This document shows positions 16,597-19,637 of a stretch of 19,637 bases of DNA, in pieces. This DNA comes from JBGPYB01 sp041493035 (GTDB taxonomy: Bacteria; Acidobacteriota; Vicinamibacteria; Fen-336), in assembly GCA_041493035.1 (NCBI GenBank), contig JBGPYB010000090.1:1-19637 (forward strand), read 5' to 3'. A program made the position numbers and the translations under genes. The notes under the pieces were generated by a model, which saw nothing but the letters and a program-made list of their open reading frames with translations, did no database searches and was not told where the DNA came from. Numbering within the stretch: the first letter of the stretch is position 1; each line of letters opens with the position of its first letter.

Positions 16597-16857
16597 ATGA
16601 CCAGCCGCCGTGGCGTTCTGCGCACGCTGTCCCTCGGAAGCCTCGGCGCCGCTACGGCGACAGGGGTCTGGGCCGACACCCTGGCGGCCCTCGCCCACGA
16701 CCATGCCCACGCCGCCGGCCCTGCGCCGGCCGCCGCAGCCGATTGGACTCCCAAGGTCCTGAACGCCCACCAGAACGACACGGTAATCGCTCTCAGCGAA
16801 GCGATCATCCCGCAGACGGAAACACCGGGCGCCGGGCCATGGGCGCCGAGGACGTGA
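16597..16857 (+). pseudogene. Truncated second gluconate 2-dehydrogenase subunit 3 (N-terminal part only)
   Basis: The reading frame starts at ATG 16597 with a Tat motif, TSRRGVLRTLSLGSLG, a His/Ala-rich linker, and the family start LNAHQNDTVIALSEAIIPQT followed by ETPGA. After about residue 80 it leaves the family and stops (GPWAPRT). About 120 codons of the core are missing. The next bases encode the end of a GMC oxidoreductase in another frame, so this is one side of a deletion junction. The product could still be an exported stub of 86 residues. Confidence 0.82.
16827..16848. repeat. 8-bp direct repeat at a deletion junction
   Basis: GGGCGCCG occurs at 16827-16834 and again at 16841-16848, exactly where subunit 3 coding similarity stops and GMC similarity begins. 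It could mark the recombination or slippage site that formed the fusion, or reflect local GC-rich bias. Confidence 0.4.
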
Positions 16858-17108
16858 CGTCGCGGAACAGCATCTCGAACCCCGGCCTCGCCATCCACGA
16901 GGTGGGAACCGCGCGGATGGGGGACGACCCCAAGACGTCGGTGCTGAACCGCTGGCAGCAGGCCCACGACGTGTCGAACCTGTTCGTCATGGACGGCGCT
17001 TACCCGAGCTCAGGCTGCCAGAATCCGACGGTGACGATCATGGCGCTGGCGTCGCGCGCCTCGGCGCATCTCGTGGACGAGATGAAGCGCGGAGCTTTCG
17101 GGACATGA
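16839..17108 (+). pseudogene. C-terminal fragment of a second GMC oxidoreductase
   Basis: From an in-frame ATG at 16839 the 89 residues read MGAEDVTSRNSISNPGLAIH, then EVGTARMGDDPKTSVLN, LFVMDGAYPSSGCQNPTVTI and end in MKRGAFGT. This is the terminal GMC substrate-binding and catalytic part, with the active-site His and the NPT block, but the FAD-binding domain (about 480 residues) is absent. It is a paralogue of the C-terminus of the intact gene at 14211-15902, with clear differences (NPTVTI against NVTWTI). It is in a different frame from the truncated subunit 3 that precedes it. Its stop overlaps the ATG of the DUF1080 gene, so the remnant may persist as a translated coupler. Confidence 0.82.
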
Positions 17109-17857
17109 CGCGAACGAAAGTCCGCGCGCTTCTCCTGGCCGTAGTGCTCCTCGCGATCGCCCCGGTGGCGGCGCAGGCGGCCGACGGCTTCGTCCCGCTG
17201 TTTGGCGGCCACGACCTTGCCGGCTGGAAGATCCCAGTTGGCGACAACGGCCACTGGCGCGTCGTGGACGGCGTCATCGACTACGACGCGCGAAGCGAAG
17301 CTACCGGCGACAAGGCGCTCTGGACGGAGCGGTCCTTCGGCGACTTCGTGCTGCGAGCCGAATGGCGTCTCAAGGAGACGCCTTACATCAACCCCCACGC
17401 CCAGATCATCCTTCCCGACGGAAACCCCAAGCGCGGTGCCGACGGCAAGCCCATCCAGATCGCCGTGCCCGACTCCGACTCGGGGGTCTACTTGCGCGGC
17501 GATTCGAAGTCGCAGGTCAACATCTGGTGCTGGCCTGTGGGTTCCGGCGAGGTCTACGGCTACCGCACCGACCCGGCCATGCCTCCCGAGGTCCGCGCCG
17601 GAGTCACGCCGAAGACGAATGCCGACCACGACATCGGCCAGTGGAACGCCTTCGAGATCACCATGGCGGGGGAGCGCCTGACGGTCGTGCTCAACGGCGT
17701 CAAGGTGATCGACAGCGCGCGGCTGCCGGGCGTGGCGGCCCGCGGGCCCATCGCCCTACAGCACCACGGTGAGTGGAAGGACAACCAGTGGCAGGGCCCG
17801 CCGTCCCTGGTGCAGTTCCGGAACATCGAGATCCACGAGCTGGGAGGAGCGAAATGA
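17105..17857 (+). CDS. DUF1080 / 3-keto-disaccharide hydrolase domain protein, secreted
   Basis: This 250-residue protein has a Sec signal, RALLLAVVLLAIAPVAAQA, cleaved before ADGFVPLF. The remainder is a DUF1080 lectin-like beta-sandwich: LFGGHDLAGWKIP, HWRVVDGVIDYD, FGDFVLRAEWRLK, DSDSGVYLRGDSKSQVNIW, WNAFEITMAGERLTVVLNG and the terminal GPIALQHHGE with VQFRNIEIHEL. Members include enzymes that hydrolyse 3-keto-glycosides. The start overlaps the stop of the GMC fragment (ATGA), and its own stop overlaps the ATG of the MFS gene. Lying in an operon with a GMC oxidoreductase, it probably acts on the oxidised glycoside in the periplasm. The family is firm, the substrate inferred. Confidence 0.9.
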   Translation: MTRTKVRALLLAVVLLAIAPVAAQAADGFVPLFGGHDLAGWKIPVGDNGHWRVVDGVIDYDARSEATGDKALWTERSFGDFVLRAEWRLKETPYINPHAQIILPDGNPKRGADGKPIQIAVPDSDSGVYLRGDSKSQVNIWCWPVGSGEVYGYRTDPAMPPEVRAGVTPKTNADHDIGQWNAFEITMAGERLTVVLNGVKVIDSARLPGVAARGPIALQHHGEWKDNQWQGPPSLVQFRNIEIHELGGAK

Positions 17858-19071
17858 GCGTCGCCGGACGCCTGGGCGTGATGATGTTCCTGGAATACGT
17901 GATCTGGGGCTCGTGGCTTCCCCTCCTGGCCCTCTACCTGTCGCGCTTCCTGGGTTTCTCCGGCACCGACATCGGCTGGATCTTCGCGACGCCCGCCATC
18001 GCGTCTCTCACGGCCGTGTTCGTGAGCGGCCAGGTGGCGGATCGGCACCTCGCCACCGAGCGCTTCCTTTCGATCAGCCACCTGATCGGCGGCCTCGCGA
18101 TGTTCGCTCTCGTGTTCCAGAAGACCTTCTGGCCCTTCTTCGCGGTGATGCTGGTCCACAACCTCATGTACGTGCCGACCCTCTCCCTGACCAACTCGAT
18201 CTGCTTCCATCACCTGAAGGACGCGCAGAAGCAGTTCGGCATCGTGCGGCTGTGGGGGACCATCGGCTGGATCGCGGCGAGCTGGCCCTTCGTCTTGCTG
18301 CTCAAGGGCAAGGAAGGCGCCGCCCTCGAGTCGGCTTTGACGGCGATCTTCTGGATCGCAGGGAGCGCGTCGATCGTCCTCGCGATCTTCTCGCTGTCGC
18401 TGCCCCACACGCCGCCGGCTCGTTCGGGAGAGAAGAACGCCCCCTTCGAGGCGATCAAGCTGCTGGCGGTGCCCAGCTTCCTGGTGTTGTTCATCGTGAC
18501 GTTCATGGACTCGCTGGTCCACGCCTGCTACTTCCAGTGGACGAGCCCGTTCCTCTCGGCAATCGGTATCCCCGAGAACATGATCATGCCGGCCATGAGC
18601 ATCGGCCAGATCGCGGAGATAGGGACGATGGCGCTGCTCGGTTTCTTCCTCCAGCGCCTGGGCTGGCGTCGGATCATGACCTTCGGCATCCTAGGGCACG
18701 CGGCGCGTTTCGCGATCTATGCCCTCGGCGGACCGGTGTGGCTCGTGGTGGCGAGCAACGTCGTCCACGGCTTCTGCTACGCCTTCTTCTTCGCCTCGGT
18801 CTACCTCTTCGTGGACGAGTACTTCCCGAAGGACGCGCGGGCGAGCGCCCAGGGTCTCTTCAACCTGCTGATCCTCGGCCTCGGGCCCTTCCTCGGCAGC
18901 CTGATGTGGGGGAAGCTGGGGGACGTCCTGACCACGGCCGGCGCCGTGAACTTCCGCTTGCTCTTCCTGGCGCCGACTGCGTTGGCGCTCCTGGCGGCGG
19001 TGACGCTCTTCTTGGGCTTCCACCCGCCCGAGCGTCCGGTCGAGGCCGAAGGCCAAGCCAAGGCGGCGTAG
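17854..19071 (+). CDS. MFS transporter, nucleoside:H+ symporter (NupG-like) family
   Basis: This 405-residue carrier has about twelve membrane segments. The start MMFLEYVIWGSWLPLLALYL is characteristic of the nucleoside:H+ symporter group (NupG/XapB relatives), which in many environmental bacteria is found with sugar-processing genes. Other supporting blocks are GIVRLWGTIGWIAASW after helix 4, YFQWTSPFLSAIGI, and VHGFCYAFFFASVYLFVDEYF with a conserved charged end to helix 10. ATG at 17854 has GGAGGAG 3-9 bp upstream and overlaps the DUF1080 stop; a 27-codon upstream extension is a shadow. It ends the operon. The substrate may be a nucleoside or the product of the GMC/DUF1080 step. Confidence 0.87.
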   Translation: MSVAGRLGVMMFLEYVIWGSWLPLLALYLSRFLGFSGTDIGWIFATPAIASLTAVFVSGQVADRHLATERFLSISHLIGGLAMFALVFQKTFWPFFAVMLVHNLMYVPTLSLTNSICFHHLKDAQKQFGIVRLWGTIGWIAASWPFVLLLKGKEGAALESALTAIFWIAGSASIVLAIFSLSLPHTPPARSGEKNAPFEAIKLLAVPSFLVLFIVTFMDSLVHACYFQWTSPFLSAIGIPENMIMPAMSIGQIAEIGTMALLGFFLQRLGWRRIMTFGILGHAARFAIYALGGPVWLVVASNVVHGFCYAFFFASVYLFVDEYFPKDARASAQGLFNLLILGLGPFLGSLMWGKLGDVLTTAGAVNFRLLFLAPTALALLAAVTLFLGFHPPERPVEAEGQAKAA

Positions 19072-19094
19072 CTGTCGCCCTGACAGTCACTTTT
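19072..19094 (+). terminator. Weak candidate terminator after the MFS gene
   Basis: CTGTC (19072-19076) pairs with GACAG (19082-19086) around a 5-base loop, followed by TCACTTTT. The stem is short and the T-run has only four bases, so termination would be inefficient. Confidence 0.25.
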
Positions 19095-19284
19095 GGACGG
19101 CATCGTAATAGGCGATCGGCCGCTTATATATCCAGCAATTGGCCGACCCTGTACTAGGCGATTGGACGCTTGCATTGGCGGCGATTGGGCGCACCCCGAG
19201 GCGGTGTTTGGACGGCACTCTGATAGTAATATGGACGGCTTGACAGTAGGGATATGGACGGCTAGATAATAGTAATATGGACGG
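19094..19284. repeat. Degenerate tandem array, 23-bp period, core TGGACGGC
   Basis: Core copies begin at 19094, 19116, 19140, 19163, 19186, 19209, 19232, 19255 and 19278, giving spacings of 22, 24, 23, 23, 23, 23, 23 and 23 bp. Each unit has the core TGGACGGC (degenerate in the middle copies, for example TCGGCCGC, TGGCCGAC and TGGGCGCA), 6-8 variable bases, and usually a TAG-containing block (TAGGCGAT or TAGTAATA) before the next core. The last three full units are the most alike. One extra off-phase core-like copy, TGGCGGC, is at 19176. The array fills the spacer between the MFS stop and the ATPase gene, and the last unit supplies the ATPase ATG. No known repeat family is recognised. Confidence 0.85.
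19240..19270 (+). promoter_or_regulatory. Candidate promoter inside the repeat array for the ATPase gene
   Basis: A perfect TTGACA (19240-19245) is followed by TAGATAAT (19263-19270). Read as TAGATA the spacer is 17 bp, and read as GATAAT it is 19 bp. The predicted start falls about 19275-19277, at the ATPase ATG, so the transcript may be leaderless. No ribosome site precedes that ATG, which agrees. Confidence 0.45.
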
Positions 19285-19637
19285 GGCCGAAGGTTGGCTG
19301 CCACGAGGGATGGCCGCACCTCTTGCCGAGGCAATGGCGGACACTCCCGTCGTCTGCCTTCTCGGTCCGCGCCAGAGCGGTAAGTCGTCTCTGGTGCAGC
19401 GCGTCTTTCCACGCCGCGCCTACTACACCTTCGACGACGGTGCCCTGCGTCAGACCGCCGAGAGTGACCCGGCGGGTTTCGTGGCCCAACTCCCGCAAGA
19501 AGTGACACTGGACGAAGTGCAGCGGGCGCCGGCTGTCCTGCCCGCGATCAAGATGGCGGTGGACGAACGGCCCCGCCCCGTCCCGATCCACGTCTCGGCC
19601 AACGCAATCCTCCTCCATATGAACACGGACGGAGAAA
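19277..19637 (+). CDS. AAA_14/DUF4143-type ATPase, N-terminal part, runs off window
   Basis: The open frame from ATG 19277 has no stop before the window edge. WLPRGMAAPLAEAMADTPVV leads into Walker A GPRQSGKSS (Lys36), then YYTFDDGALRQTAESDPAGF and Walker B VTLDEVQRAP (Asp79, Glu80), all matching the ATPases that usually carry a C-terminal DUF4143 nuclease-like domain. The expected sensor-1 stretch, normally RFLLTGSAN, is altered to VPIHVSAN and about two residues shorter, and the following residues (ILLHMNTDGE) also depart from the family, so the gene may be divergent or decaying near the edge. The start is convincing because the family N-terminus begins only a few residues later. No ribosome site is seen. 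The function of the family is poorly known; links to toxin-antitoxin or mobile functions are suggested. Confidence 0.75.
   Translation, partial: MDGAEGWLPRGMAAPLAEAMADTPVVCLLGPRQSGKSSLVQRVFPRRAYYTFDDGALRQTAESDPAGFVAQLPQEVTLDEVQRAPAVLPAIKMAVDERPRPVPIHVSANAILLHMNTDGE

Noticed and set aside
19094..19284. CRISPR array
   Set aside because: Units of 23 bp have a degenerate core of about 8 bp, only 6-8 variable bases and no cas genes; it does not have repeat-spacer structure.

Overview
This is a GC-rich bacterial chromosome segment carrying mostly accessory metabolism. The gene mix is a GMC oxidoreductase paired with a Tat-exported gluconate-2-dehydrogenase subunit 3, a DUF1080 (3-keto-disaccharide hydrolase) protein, ThuA, xylose-isomerase-like TIM barrels, a VapBC remnant and a CHASE3/PAS histidine kinase with an Rcp1-type regulator. 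It suggests a free-living soil-type bacterium of the Acidobacteriota or a relative (Gemmatimonadota, Rokubacteria and Verrucomicrobia are alternatives). No rRNA, tRNA or marker gene is present to fix the phylum.

Layout. 1-1587 (minus strand): a vapB antitoxin gene joined out of frame to the last codons of a vapC toxin gene, then an MFS transporter that runs off the left edge. 1719-6022 (plus): a tight four-gene operon of cytoplasmic sugar isomerase/epimerase, FHS-like MFS transporter, exported ThuA and exported nucleoside hydrolase. 6023-6242: a spacer with 8-bp tandem repeats, then a promoter with an inverted repeat. 6243-11467 (plus): a signalling operon of membrane CHASE3-PAS-PAS histidine kinase, single-domain receiver and REC-PAS-GAF-HisKA-HATPase-REC hybrid kinase, with no DNA-binding output domain. 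11545-14067 (minus): a Tat-exported hydroxypyruvate-isomerase-like protein, then an IMP dehydrogenase/GMP reductase-family enzyme with CBS domains. 14211-19071 (plus): GMC oxidoreductase, its Tat-exported small subunit, a deletion scar made of the start of a second small subunit and the end of a second GMC oxidoreductase, a DUF1080 protein and a nucleoside-symporter-like MFS protein. 19094-19284: a degenerate array with a 23-bp period. 19277-end: the start of an AAA_14/DUF4143-type ATPase whose ATG lies inside the last repeat unit.

How the genes may work together. The GMC/subunit 3 pair, DUF1080 protein, ThuA, two TIM-barrel isomerases and sugar- or nucleoside-type MFS carriers fit periplasmic oxidation of a glycoside to a 3-keto intermediate, cleavage, uptake and isomerisation. 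The nucleoside hydrolase, nucleoside-type symporter and IMPDH-family enzyme add a possible nucleoside-salvage thread. These pathway assignments are inference from gene families.

The features most worth a second look are the 23-bp array from which the ATPase gene starts, two independent out-of-frame deletion scars that each fuse the start of one operon gene to the end of the next, and the IMPDH-family enzyme lacking the usual Arg-Tyr flap residues.
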